Part shown: positions 6,704-15,587 of the stretch, one piece after another
How the letters are laid out: each line of letters begins with the position of its first letter
Position numbering within the stretch: position 1 is the first letter of the stretch
Origin: Candidatus Cloacimonadota bacterium
Lineage (GTDB): Bacteria > Cloacimonadota > Cloacimonadia > Cloacimonadales > TCS61
Reading direction: 5' to 3'
Assembly: GCA_021736135.1 (NCBI GenBank)
Contig: JAIPGO010000001.1
Location: 1 to 64,000, forward strand
Length of the DNA stretch: 64,000 nt
Translations under genes and position numbers: made by a program
Notes under the pieces: model-generated
Told to the model about the DNA's origin: nothing
What the model saw: only the letters and a program-made list of their open reading frames with translations
The model's database searches: none

Positions 6704-9031
6704 ATGAAAAAAGTTGTCATCTTACTTTTTGTACTGATATTTATGAGTTTGCTGAAGGGGATCACTATTGAAGTGAATATTGATGGAACGGGGGATTATA
6801 TCACAATCCAGGCAGGTATCAATGCCAGTTCTGATGGTGATATTGTGCTTGTTTATCCGGGCAGGTATTATGAACATATCAATTATAATGGTAAGACAAT
6901 CACCGTTGGCAGTTTAAATCTGACTACTGGTGAGGAGCATTACATCCGAGAAACAATCATAGATGGAAGCGATAATGGTAGTTGTGTACGATTAGAATCG
7001 GAAGAAGGGGCAATGACTACTTTGCAGGGATTTACATTAACCAATGGAGCTGGTGACCTTATACATCCCGCCTTTCGGATGGGAGGAGGAATACTAATGC
7101 TTGAATCCTCACATTTAAGCGTTATAAATTGCCTGATAACCCACAATCGAGCTTCAGGGGGAGGGGGGATTCTGGCTTCAACAGGCAGCCTGTATCTGGA
7201 AGGGACGACAATTAATTATAATCGAAGTTCATATTTATACAGTGGGGGATTATCTACGATAAATATGCAGGTTGTTTTTAGTGAGGAAACCCGATGCAAT
7301 ATATATAACAATTACGGTCATTATGCTAATGATGTTTGCAATAGTGGGGGTGCAAGGGATTATACTGTTATTGTCGATACCTTTACCGTATTAGAACCGG
7401 ATCAATATTATCTGATGGGATTCAATAATGCTACGTCGTTTGAAATTTTTGACATGGAATATGATATTTTGAATGGATATGTGGATGCAGCTGAGTATGA
7501 CATTTACGTTGATCCTCTTGGAAATAACTCTAATAGTGGGATAAGTCCTGATGTACCTATGCAGTCAATCACGGAAGCCCTGATCAGGATACAGGCAGAT
7601 GAGAATAATCCCCTTACTGTTCATCTGGCTCCCGGATTATACAGCCCTTCGGATAACGGGCAAATATTACCGTTACACATGAAATCCTTCGTTTCACTGG
7701 AAGGAGCTGGAATGTATGATACCATTATTGATGGAGAAGATTATTATAATATACTTTATGATAAGATAAGTCGAAATGGATATGCTATAAGAAATCTGAG
7801 TTTTGAAAATTTTTTTAGTCCACGTGAAGTGGAACCTTATTCTGATCAATACAGTTGTTATTTTTCAAGTGCAAATGAAAATCTTGAATATCTCTTAATT
7901 GATGATGTAAGATTTGCCTTTTGTGGTGATGGCTCTGACCCAGGATTTTACAATTACTACTTAGTTAGGAGTACAAGAGGGTTAGATTTGAGTAATGTGA
8001 TTTTTGAAGATAATGAGTCGAGAATTTGTGGACTTAAGTTATATGGATATCCTAATGGAGGTTCCCACACCATAAACATCACTAATACTATTATGAGAAA
8101 TAATGACAATTTCTTTGGACTGGTTTATTTTGGTAATGAGAATGCAAATAATCAGCTGAATATAATTGATTTGGAATTTACAAGAAATCATTTTGACTAT
8201 CCCAATTCAACTCCGGGAGCAACTTATTGCCAAGGGATGAAATTTTATGGACCTAGTCAGATAAATATAATTAACAGTACTTTTTCAGACAATACTTTGG
8301 CTCAGGATAATGGAACTATTTTAGATTTCCAATTTTCTATGAATATCAATATGTTTAATACAATAATATCAGGTTATCCGTATAATGCAATTGAAAGATG
8401 CTTAGGTGGTGATCCATCTCAGGAATTTATTCTTGATCACTGTCTGATCGAGGGAGGTATTGATGATGTGCTTGGAGCAGGACTTCCCGGAATGGTATAT
8501 GGAGAAGTACTTACGCATCTTCCCTTTTATGATTATGAAGGAGAATATCCCTATTATTTAGCATATAATTCCCCCTGCATTGGTGCCGGAACATTAGAAC
8601 TGCCTGATGAAATTGAATTACCGGATTATGATTTTATGGGTAATCCGCGTATAGTGGGAACAAACATTGATATTGGCGCATACGAATGGAATGGCTGGGG
8701 AACGCCAAACGATTATGATGAAATAATGCAGAAATCGATGGATATAATGGTGTTTCCGAATCCGATAATTCCTGGTAAAATGCGGGATGGGAAAGCGAGG
8801 ATCGAATGGCGGGGAGAAGATGTTACTGGAGAGGTTAGTTTTGAGATTTTTAATGTGAAGGGGCAGCGCTTACGCGAATTGAAAATTGATAATGGAAAAT
8901 TGAAAATTAATACAGCGTATTGGGATATGACAGATAATAAAGGTCACATAGTGAGTTCGGGTGTATATTTTTTGCGGATGAAAGCAGAGGGGGAGTATAA
9001 GGCACAGCGGAAAGTAGTACTTTGTAATTAA
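6704..9031 (+). CDS. exported beta-helix protein with divergent sorting domain (775 aa)
   Basis: Close paralogue of the preceding gene. ATG 6704 is preferred over an in-frame TTG at 6680 for the same reasons (GAGAGG, signal peptide MKKVVILLFVLIFMSLLKG). The bodies align end to end up to about residue 670, with a near-identical stretch in the last third (about 8210-8690 against 5760-6230). The C-terminus is different. From about residue 683 it reads FPNPIIPGK instead of YPNPFNP, has an extra ELKIDNGKLKIN segment encoded by a dispersed repeat word, and ends RKVVLCN rather than in Lys. It still fits a FlgD-Ig fold (FEIFNVKGQRL, VSSGVYFLRM). Whether it is still sorted by the same machinery is uncertain. 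Confidence 0.86.
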   Translation: MKKVVILLFVLIFMSLLKGITIEVNIDGTGDYITIQAGINASSDGDIVLVYPGRYYEHINYNGKTITVGSLNLTTGEEHYIRETIIDGSDNGSCVRLESEEGAMTTLQGFTLTNGAGDLIHPAFRMGGGILMLESSHLSVINCLITHNRASGGGGILASTGSLYLEGTTINYNRSSYLYSGGLSTINMQVVFSEETRCNIYNNYGHYANDVCNSGGARDYTVIVDTFTVLEPDQYYLMGFNNATSFEIFDMEYDILNGYVDAAEYDIYVDPLGNNSNSGISPDVPMQSITEALIRIQADENNPLTVHLAPGLYSPSDNGQILPLHMKSFVSLEGAGMYDTIIDGEDYYNILYDKISRNGYAIRNLSFENFFSPREVEPYSDQYSCYFSSANENLEYLLIDDVRFAFCGDGSDPGFYNYYLVRSTRGLDLSNVIFEDNESRICGLKLYGYPNGGSHTINITNTIMRNNDNFFGLVYFGNENANNQLNIIDLEFTRNHFDYPNSTPGATYCQGMKFYGPSQINIINSTFSDNTLAQDNGTILDFQFSMNINMFNTIISGYPYNAIERCLGGDPSQEFILDHCLIEGGIDDVLGAGLPGMVYGEVLTHLPFYDYEGEYPYYLAYNSPCIGAGTLELPDEIELPDYDFMGNPRIVGTNIDIGAYEWNGWGTPNDYDEIMQKSMDIMVFPNPIIPGKMRDGKARIEWRGEDVTGEVSFEIFNVKGQRLRELKIDNGKLKINTAYWDMTDNKGHIVSSGVYFLRMKAEGEYKAQRKVVLCN

Positions 9032-9329
9032 AAAATTGAATAAGAAATTTTTAAACCGCGGATTAAGATGATTACACGGATAAAATTCTATATTCTATTA
9101 TTAAATTGAGTTATAATTTTACATTTTACATTTTCAATTTTACATTACTTTTGTCACATCTTCACATCTTCACATTTTCGTCTCACGATTCACTTCTCAC
9201 GTTTCACTCCTGAACGTAGAGAAGGTTCATTTCTCATCCTCACATCTTCGCATCTTCGGTATTCGATATGAAGTGCATTGAGCATGTTAATGCATGCGAT
9301 GACAGCCGCAATAGGGGGGAAAATTAATT

Positions 9330-9349
9330 GGGCGAATGATGATTCGCCC
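9330..9349. repeat. REP-like palindrome GGGCGAAT/ATTCGCCC
   Basis: A perfect 8-bp inverted repeat with a GATG loop, followed by CCTACAG. Similar GTAGGGGCGAAT...ATTCGCCCCTAC palindromes are, from general knowledge, dispersed in many unrelated bacterial genomes. There is no T-tract and no partner gene. Confidence 0.75.
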
Positions 9350-9442
9350 CTACAGTTGACCAGGGATGGTTTGGAAACTTTCGTTCACAGGGCATCCCTG
9401 CCCTGATTTGTATTCTCACTATTCACCGTTCACCATTTTTTA

Positions 9443-9471
9443 TTGACAGAATTATGAGCGTTATTTTATTT
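9443..9471 (+). promoter_or_regulatory. predicted promoter of module B
   Basis: TTGACA at 9443-9448, 17-bp spacer, TTATTT at 9466-9471, matching module A. Conservation between the copies is the main support. Confidence 0.45.
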
Positions 9472-9551
9472 TATTTTTTGGTTGAATCGCTTACTTATGA
9501 ATTAGAGTTTATTCTGTTATTTGTATAGTTCAACGCAGGAGGAACTACATA

Positions 9552-9596
9552 ATGAAAGACTTTTATAATGGAAAATGGACAATGGATGATGGATAA
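9552..9596 (+). CDS. putative leader peptide of module B (14 aa)
   Basis: AGGAGG lies 9 nt upstream of ATG 9552. The frame reads MKDFYNGKWTMDDG and stops at 9594-9596. It shares the first seven residues with the 28-residue frame at 1359, then differs through an indel in the aatggacaatgg repeat word. A leader-peptide role is inferred only from position and the strong ribosome-binding site. Confidence 0.3.
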   Translation: MKDFYNGKWTMDDG

Positions 9597-9624
9597 TTCA
9601 ATCAAGAGGAGCTGCGTAAGTGCT

Positions 9625-9636
9625 TATATATATATA
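9625..9636 (+). repeat. (TA)6 microsatellite
   Basis: Six TA units at the position where module A has ten (1425-1444). Confidence 0.85.
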
Positions 9637-9712
9637 GCTCATTAACAGTAAATAACTTTGATCGAAAAAAACTGTTTTGCTATGGATACAAATCCAAATT
9701 CGGCTGAGGTGA

Positions 9713-9798
9713 CTGCTTCATTAAGTTGAAGCAGGCTGAAAAACGAATGCCCGTTTACCATAAAAGGCGCTTTGCCGACAATTGCCAGCAAAGCAGCC
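9713..9798 (+). ncRNA. candidate structured leader RNA, copy B
   Basis: Three hairpins match copy A: 9713-9734 (CTGCTTCA/TGAAGCAG), 9741-9756 (AAAC/GTTT around GAATGCCC) and 9770-9793 (CTTTGC/GCAAAG). Position 9744 C with 9753 G replaces the T1552-A1561 pair of copy A. The first stem is identical in both copies and its loop differs. The fourth hairpin of copy A is not conserved. Confidence 0.5.
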
Positions 9799-9868
9799 AT
9801 ACAACACATTGACATGTTAATCCGATCCGGCTTGATGTCAAGTCGTACAAATATATTGGAGAATAATA

Positions 9869-12361
9869 ATGAAGAAATATATAGTTTTAATGTTCCTTGC
9901 ACTAATACCCGTGATGATGATGGCAACTACAATTTATGTTGATGATGAGTATGAAGAAGAAAATTGTGGAGGGCATGACTGGGGAGAAGATGCATTTGAT
10001 AATATTCAGGATGCTATTAATGTTTTTGAAACCGGAGATGTAATACATGTTTATCCTTATAGTACTGGGGAATGGCCTATTCAGAATTATCTTTTCTGTT
10101 CCTACACAGATCTCCATATAATAGGAATTGGTGATGTAACTCTCAGAGGAGATACAAATGCTGTATCAGTTTTTTATATAGATAACGATGATAATCCTCT
10201 ATATACTATTACTCTCGAGAACCTTACTTTGGACCATGCAAATAATGGTAAATTAATCTACTGTCTTGGTGATGATAGGCATACATCATTAAATTTCTCA
10301 GAATGTACGTTTACTAATTATGGAGCAAGCATGAATGCTGATATGATCCATATAACAAATGCCTTTGAGGTATCAATAACAGATTGTATTTTTGAAAATG
10401 TACCTGGGGGCGGAAATGCAATTAGTTTTGGAACTATTAAAGAACTCACTCTTATTGATAATCAATTCACCGGAGGACCAGATTATCCTGTTACTGGCAA
10501 TATAAATGGAAGCTCGTACTACCCATTTTATAGTCTGATTGAGGGTAATATATCAAGTGATTGTCGCAGATTCTGTTCAATTAATTGTGTTGATTATGAT
10601 GTACAACTTGAGATCAGTAATAATCTGGTTTATGATATTCAGGATGTATCTGCCACTGAGTGTGGATATGCAATGTATTTATGCACCGATGGTGATGATG
10701 ATGTTGCCGTATCAGTTTATAATAATACATTTATACCTGATCCAGGAAATACTTATGATGTTGCGGTATTTGGTATAGCAACCAATGAATTTCCCGACAC
10801 TGATATAACAAACAATATTTTCTATGGATTTGACTATTTCATAGAGGATGATGACGATATTCCTGCTGAATTTGATATTGATTACAACTGCTGCAACATA
10901 ACACTGAATGATGTGGGAGCAGGTGATCTTCACAATATCACCGATGATCCGGAATTTGAGGATGCCGGATCTGATGAGTATGATCTTGCCTGGAATAGTC
11001 CATGTATGGACGCAGGAGACCCTACGTTTAGTTTGGATGTTGACGGAACAATAAGTGATATGGGGGCACTTGTAGCAAGAGAACATGATAATGTTTCTTT
11101 TGCCTTAAGCCAGACAGGTAATGAGAGCTACAACTGGGTGGGCTTTCCAAGACTGGATTTCGGTGAGTCAGAAAATGAAGGTGATTTTGTGGAAGCTACT
11201 GATATGCTGGAATATTTTACGTATCCGGATCCAGTTTATCCCCCTACTGATATTGATTTATGGTTTCACGACAGTCCAAATAGAAAATTTTATGGTGACT
11301 GGGATGGATACTATGAGTATTATATTTGGTCTGAAGATCCGTGTGATGACTTGATCAACAGCACCCGCGGATTTAAGTTCAAGGTCTGGGATAGTGGAAC
11401 TGTAACTAACTTAAGGGTATTCGGAGATGTTATTGCCAGTAGTACAGATATTACTTTTGATGTTACATATTTAAATAACTGGTTCTGTTATTTTCTGGAA
11501 GATGTTCAGAATGGATATGATGCTATTGATGACGATACATTAAGAAATCTAAAGTATGTCACAACTAAAACCTGGACAGCAGTAAAGAGTAATGACGTCT
11601 GGACATGGCCATCACCATGTCTATTGAAATATGGAGACCTGGTAGTACTAACTAACGACGGTCAGGTCAGACCATTTGATTTTCAATGGCAGAGACCTGC
11701 CCGAACAGATGTAGAACCTTATGAAAGACCTGTTCCCACTCAGTTCAGTTACAATGAAAAAATTGAATACCTGCCGGTATTCATGGATTTTAATGGTAAT
11801 GCACCTCTTGAAGTAGCCGTTTATGTGGATAACGTCTGTAAGGGAGCAGAAGTTGTGGATAACGACAGTTTGTTCCAGTTAAGGGCTTACGTTCTGGAAG
11901 AAGATCCCGGATATGAGTTGGAATTCGTTGCTTACTACGGCAGATCACAGTTGCAGGTAATGGATTACAGTATCCAGAAAGAATATAATATTCAGCATAC
12001 TGATAAACTGATCACTGGTAACCTGGGAGATTATGCCTTTATCGAATTTGGAGAACCTTTGAGTGACCAGGTTCCGGAATTGGATGTGGAAATGAGAACG
12101 TATCCTAATCCCTTTAATCCGTCTGTTATGATATCTTTCCAGACTACAGAATTCGGCAATATTGACCTTGACATCTATAATGCCAAAGGACAGAAAGTAA
12201 AAACGTTGCTAAACAATCATTATTGTGAACTGGGTGACAGAATTGAAAAAGTCTGGAACGGATATAATGATCAGGGACAGCTTGTAAGCGGTGGCGTTTA
12301 TTTCGTGAGGATGCAGTCAGCAAGTGGTATTCAGATGAAGAAGATAGTTCTACTAAAGTAA
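9869..12361 (+). CDS. exported beta-helix protein with T9SS-type sorting domain (830 aa)
   Basis: Paralogue of the gene at 1677, with the same order of parts. There is a signal peptide (MKKYIVLMFLALIPVMMMA), a beta-helix section rich in Asp/Asn (about 20-400), a central module with PLEVAVYVDN near residue 650 followed by a conserved Cys (VCKGAEVVD), and a sorting domain from about residue 745 (TYPNPFNPSVMISF, ending VLLK). TTGGAG precedes ATG 9869. Expected location is the cell surface or outside the cell. No enzymatic residues are recognisable, and the ligand is unknown. It is less similar to its paralogue than genes 4251 and 6704 are to each other, so this unit-level duplication is older. 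Confidence 0.87.
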   Translation: MKKYIVLMFLALIPVMMMATTIYVDDEYEEENCGGHDWGEDAFDNIQDAINVFETGDVIHVYPYSTGEWPIQNYLFCSYTDLHIIGIGDVTLRGDTNAVSVFYIDNDDNPLYTITLENLTLDHANNGKLIYCLGDDRHTSLNFSECTFTNYGASMNADMIHITNAFEVSITDCIFENVPGGGNAISFGTIKELTLIDNQFTGGPDYPVTGNINGSSYYPFYSLIEGNISSDCRRFCSINCVDYDVQLEISNNLVYDIQDVSATECGYAMYLCTDGDDDVAVSVYNNTFIPDPGNTYDVAVFGIATNEFPDTDITNNIFYGFDYFIEDDDDIPAEFDIDYNCCNITLNDVGAGDLHNITDDPEFEDAGSDEYDLAWNSPCMDAGDPTFSLDVDGTISDMGALVAREHDNVSFALSQTGNESYNWVGFPRLDFGESENEGDFVEATDMLEYFTYPDPVYPPTDIDLWFHDSPNRKFYGDWDGYYEYYIWSEDPCDDLINSTRGFKFKVWDSGTVTNLRVFGDVIASSTDITFDVTYLNNWFCYFLEDVQNGYDAIDDDTLRNLKYVTTKTWTAVKSNDVWTWPSPCLLKYGDLVVLTNDGQVRPFDFQWQRPARTDVEPYERPVPTQFSYNEKIEYLPVFMDFNGNAPLEVAVYVDNVCKGAEVVDNDSLFQLRAYVLEEDPGYELEFVAYYGRSQLQVMDYSIQKEYNIQHTDKLITGNLGDYAFIEFGEPLSDQVPELDVEMRTYPNPFNPSVMISFQTTEFGNIDLDIYNAKGQKVKTLLNNHYCELGDRIEKVWNGYNDQGQLVSGGVYFVRMQSASGIQMKKIVLLK

Positions 12362-12399
12362 AACGGGACTAGGTACTAGGAACTTGGGACTCATAATAT

Positions 12400-12427
12400 G
12401 GCAGGCGTTCAGGAATGAACGTCTGCC
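12400..12427 (+). repeat. 11-bp-stem palindrome upstream of the next gene
   Basis: GGCAGGCGTTC/GAACGTCTGCC with an AGGAAT loop and one G-U pair. It ends 15 nt before ATG 12443 and could influence translation of that gene. There is no T-tract. Confidence 0.65.
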
Positions 12428-12442
12428 GAATATAATGGAGAC

Positions 12443-15196
12443 ATGATGAGAAAATTACTTATTATTTTTTTCTTTTTAAAGGTCAGTTTTGCTTATTGTA
12501 CTTTAGTTACTGTTGCTCAGGATAATACTGGAGATTTTTCCGCGATCCAGGTTGCGATAAATGCAAGTGCGAGTGACGATACAATTCTGGTATATCCGGG
12601 CACATATTTCGAAAATATAGATTATATGGGAAAAGACCTGGTAATTGGTAGTCTGAATATGACCACTGGTGAAGATGAATATATACATTCTACAATTATT
12701 GACGGAAATAATGAGGGTCGAGTTGTAACCGTGGAAAGTAATGAAGATGAAGGAACTAAAATAATAGGATTTACAATTCAGCATGGCTATTTCGGAACAG
12801 GAGGAGGGATCAGATTAGCCGGATCTTATCTTGAAGTGAAAAACTGTATAATAAAAAATAATCATGCTATTGAAGCAGGTGGTGGTATTTTAGCGTCTAA
12901 TGAAGCAGAAATTTTTTTGTCAGGGACAACAATTAAATATAACATAGCCGAAGATCAATGTGGGGGCATAATAATATCCAGAACTTCTTTAGGAGAATTT
13001 GATCAGGAAAATCTTTGCAATATTTATGAAAATTATGGTCCTGAATTTTGTGATCTTGGAAGAGGTAATGATCTGGAAAATCCTGAATATTTTGTAGTTT
13101 ATCTTGATACTTTTAGCTGCCTTGAACCAGACAGATTTTTTATTGCAAATGGAGGTTTAGGGAATAATTTAAACTGGGAATATCTTGATTTGAACGTTAA
13201 TACAGCCTATTATGAATTTTATGATGGAGATCTCTTCGTTTCACCTGATGGAGATGACAGTAACAGCGGCATCAGCCCAGGTGAACCGATGCAGACAATT
13301 TACGGAGCAATAACCAGGGTAGTATCCAATCCGGATGATCCCCATGCAGTACATCTGGCACCTGGAATTTATAGCCATGAACTGAATAACCAATTGTTTC
13401 CTTTGAATATGAAAGCTTATGTGAGCATTATTGGTGAAGATATGGATACCGTGATCTGGGATGGTGAAGATCATCCTTTTATCCTTGATCATTACAGCGG
13501 TTTTGAGTACACTATAAAAAATATTACTTTTATCAATGGAGCACACCCCCCGGACAATGACATATATTTTAACCAGCAATATATTGAACCTCATAAGGTT
13601 ATTCTGGAAAATCTCAAACATATTGATGTTAATCATTATGAAGTTTATTTAATACAAGAGAGTGTGGAATTTGAAATGAACAACTTTATTATTGACGGAG
13701 GATATGGGTCATTATTAAATTATTTCAGTCAGCCGGGTAATCACAGTATAATCAAAAACTGTGTGATCAGTGGAGCAGGTACAGGTTTTGCTCATAATAA
13801 TTATGATACAGAAGGTGAAAGATCACGTTTGGACGTTATCAATACCCTGATAGCTGATAATACATGTCCCAGTCAAGACAGAATTTTTTTATATAATAGC
13901 AATGGCAGTGGATATACAACAACCAACCTGGTCAATTGCACCATAATGAACAACGATAGTGATGCTTCAGGTGGACCACCAGGATGCGTAGGTGCATTAT
14001 GGGGAGCGGATTTCAATATTTATAACAGTGTAATGTATGGAAATGAGGGATATGAATTTATAATCTATACTGAAGCGGGAGATGATATTGGCAGTACGGT
14101 CAATGTTTCTCATTCATTGATCCAGGGAGGGCAATCCGGGATTATGATTGATAGCTATCTGCCTGCCTCTTTAAACTGGCTGGATGGTAACCTGGATTGT
14201 GATCCGCTGGTTGATGACGATTATTTACCTTTAAATAATTCGCCATTGATCAATGCCGGGACGCTGGACCTGCCGGAAGGGATAGAGCTGCCGGAATTTG
14301 ACCTGGCAGGTAATCCCCGTATTATGGGTAATGGCATTGATATCGGTGCTTACGAATTTTATAATTCTTATGGTGATATAGATGATAATTTTGTATCTGA
14401 AAGTTATGACGCTTCTCTGATATTGATGTATGTGGTGGGGCTTGACCCAATTCCTGAGGATCCGCTTCCCTGGGAGGAATGGCGCATAATACGTGCAGAT
14501 GTTGACCTTGACGGGATGATAACGGCTTATGATGCGACTCTGATCCTGCAATTTGTGGTCGGTATCATTGATTTGCTCCCTGTGCGCAGCAGGATAAAAT
14601 CCGGTGAAGATATGGTCAGCTTCAGCAGTGATGACGAATTTATCTTTATTTCTTCGGAAAATGAGTTATTCAGTCTCAGTTACCGGGTCACAGAAACAGA
14701 AAATCTTATTCTGGGTGAAGCAGATGTAATTCCGCAGAACTGTCTTTTCAGCGTAAACGGGAACAGGCTGGCACTGGCTTCGGCACAGGCAGTTTCCGGT
14801 AAAATAATCCGTTTACCTTATGAAAGATCTGGAGATGAATGCTCCCTGACCTTTGAGATGGAATGTAATGGTAATATTGAAACTATCGAATATCAATTCC
14901 CCGAAAATACTCCAGAAGTGACATGTATCAAGTCAATTTATCCCAACCCCTTTAATCCCGAAACCACGATTTCTTTTTTCACCAAGGAAAGCACTGAGAA
15001 AACAGAATTGAGTATTTATAATATCAGAGGTCAAAAGGTGATTACATTGATTAACGGTTTAATATCAGCAGGTGACCATTCGGTTATCTGGAAAGGATTG
15101 GATGATAATGGCAGGCAGGTTAGCGGTGGTGTTTATCTCGTTCGTATGCAGACAGCAGGTGATACTCAGATAAAGAAAGTTGTACTATTGAAGTAA
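12443..15196 (+). CDS. exported beta-helix protein with dockerin-like module and sorting domain (917 aa)
   Basis: Homologue of the genes at 4251 and 6704 over its first 640 residues (signal peptide; NTGDFSAIQVAINA; VYPGTYFENIDY; DSNSGISPGEPMQ). It then has an extra module at about 643-712 with two Ca-binding-like repeats, GDIDDNFVSESYDASLILMY and ADVDLDGMITAYDATLILQ, which match the dockerin type I pattern (D-x-D/N loops followed by DA-x-x-IL). About 100 residues of beta-rich, cohesin-like sequence follow, then a sorting domain from about 832 (IYPNPFNPETTISF, ending VLLK). AATGGAG lies near the start; ATG 12446 is an alternative. A dockerin suggests docking to a cohesin partner, or an intramolecular pairing with the following module. 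Confidence 0.87.
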   Translation: MMRKLLIIFFFLKVSFAYCTLVTVAQDNTGDFSAIQVAINASASDDTILVYPGTYFENIDYMGKDLVIGSLNMTTGEDEYIHSTIIDGNNEGRVVTVESNEDEGTKIIGFTIQHGYFGTGGGIRLAGSYLEVKNCIIKNNHAIEAGGGILASNEAEIFLSGTTIKYNIAEDQCGGIIISRTSLGEFDQENLCNIYENYGPEFCDLGRGNDLENPEYFVVYLDTFSCLEPDRFFIANGGLGNNLNWEYLDLNVNTAYYEFYDGDLFVSPDGDDSNSGISPGEPMQTIYGAITRVVSNPDDPHAVHLAPGIYSHELNNQLFPLNMKAYVSIIGEDMDTVIWDGEDHPFILDHYSGFEYTIKNITFINGAHPPDNDIYFNQQYIEPHKVILENLKHIDVNHYEVYLIQESVEFEMNNFIIDGGYGSLLNYFSQPGNHSIIKNCVISGAGTGFAHNNYDTEGERSRLDVINTLIADNTCPSQDRIFLYNSNGSGYTTTNLVNCTIMNNDSDASGGPPGCVGALWGADFNIYNSVMYGNEGYEFIIYTEAGDDIGSTVNVSHSLIQGGQSGIMIDSYLPASLNWLDGNLDCDPLVDDDYLPLNNSPLINAGTLDLPEGIELPEFDLAGNPRIMGNGIDIGAYEFYNSYGDIDDNFVSESYDASLILMYVVGLDPIPEDPLPWEEWRIIRADVDLDGMITAYDATLILQFVVGIIDLLPVRSRIKSGEDMVSFSSDDEFIFISSENELFSLSYRVTETENLILGEADVIPQNCLFSVNGNRLALASAQAVSGKIIRLPYERSGDECSLTFEMECNGNIETIEYQFPENTPEVTCIKSIYPNPFNPETTISFFTKESTEKTELSIYNIRGQKVITLINGLISAGDHSVIWKGLDDNGRQVSGGVYLVRMQTAGDTQIKKVVLLK

Positions 15197-15365
15197 AAAA
15201 CGGGATTCGGACGAGATAATGGGATTTGAAGGATAATAGTAGTACTTTGTAATTAAAAAAATTGAATAAGAAATTTTTAACCCGCGGATTAAAAGGACGT
15301 AATTAATGGATAATGGACTATGGATGATGGACAATTGAATTAATTTTACATTTTACATTTTCAAT
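15197..15365. other. intergenic gap with relict 3' end of a lost paralogue
   Basis: From about 15236 the sequence reads agtagtactttgtaatta and continues almost unchanged as the 3' end and downstream flank of the gene at 6704 (9013-9064), including the stop codon and the gcggatta repeat word. No upstream coding part is present. This looks like the breakpoint left after deletion or recombination of another array member. Confidence 0.6.
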
Positions 15366-15587
15366 TTTACATTACTTTTGTCCCATCTTCACATCTTCTC
15401 ATCTTCACATTTTCGTCTCACTTCTCACGTTTCACGTTTCACTCCTGAACGCAGTGAAGGCCCCTCTTCACATTTTCGTCTCACTTCTCACGTTTCACGT
15501 TTCACTCCTGAACGCAGTGAAGGCCCCTCTTCACATTTTCGTCTCACTTCTCACGTCTCACTTCTCACTTCTCTCTCCTGAACCGAC
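15366..15587 (+). repeat. module C, truncated, with 63-bp tandem repeat
   Basis: This begins like modules A and B and then contains about 2.8 copies of a 63-bp unit (starts at 15403, 15466, 15529), each holding cttcacattttcgtctcac and CTCCTGAACGCAGTGAAGG. It stops next to the priA stop codon with no promoter, hairpin leader or gene. An ORF over it merely reads the repeat. Confidence 0.85.

Larger units (their letters stand above)
9144..9868 (+). repeat. leader module B (duplicated intergenic block)
   Basis: Second copy of module A. It matches through the cttcacatc word array, TTGACA promoter, AGGAGG-led short ORF, TA run and hairpin leader. It carries about 180 bp of extra sequence (roughly 9232-9414) made of other repeats, including the 9330-9349 palindrome and a CAGGGATG/CATCCCTG inverted pair (9361-9400). 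It heads the second paralogous unit. There is no conventional gene in this 837-bp gap. Confidence 0.8.

Noticed and set aside
9642-9926. 94-codon antisense frame over the module B leader (HPr-like look: VNG..S..SLLQL)
   Set aside because: The corresponding frame is broken by a stop and a shift in module A, and codon changes between copies are about as often replacing as silent. Kept only as a caveat for the RNA interpretation.
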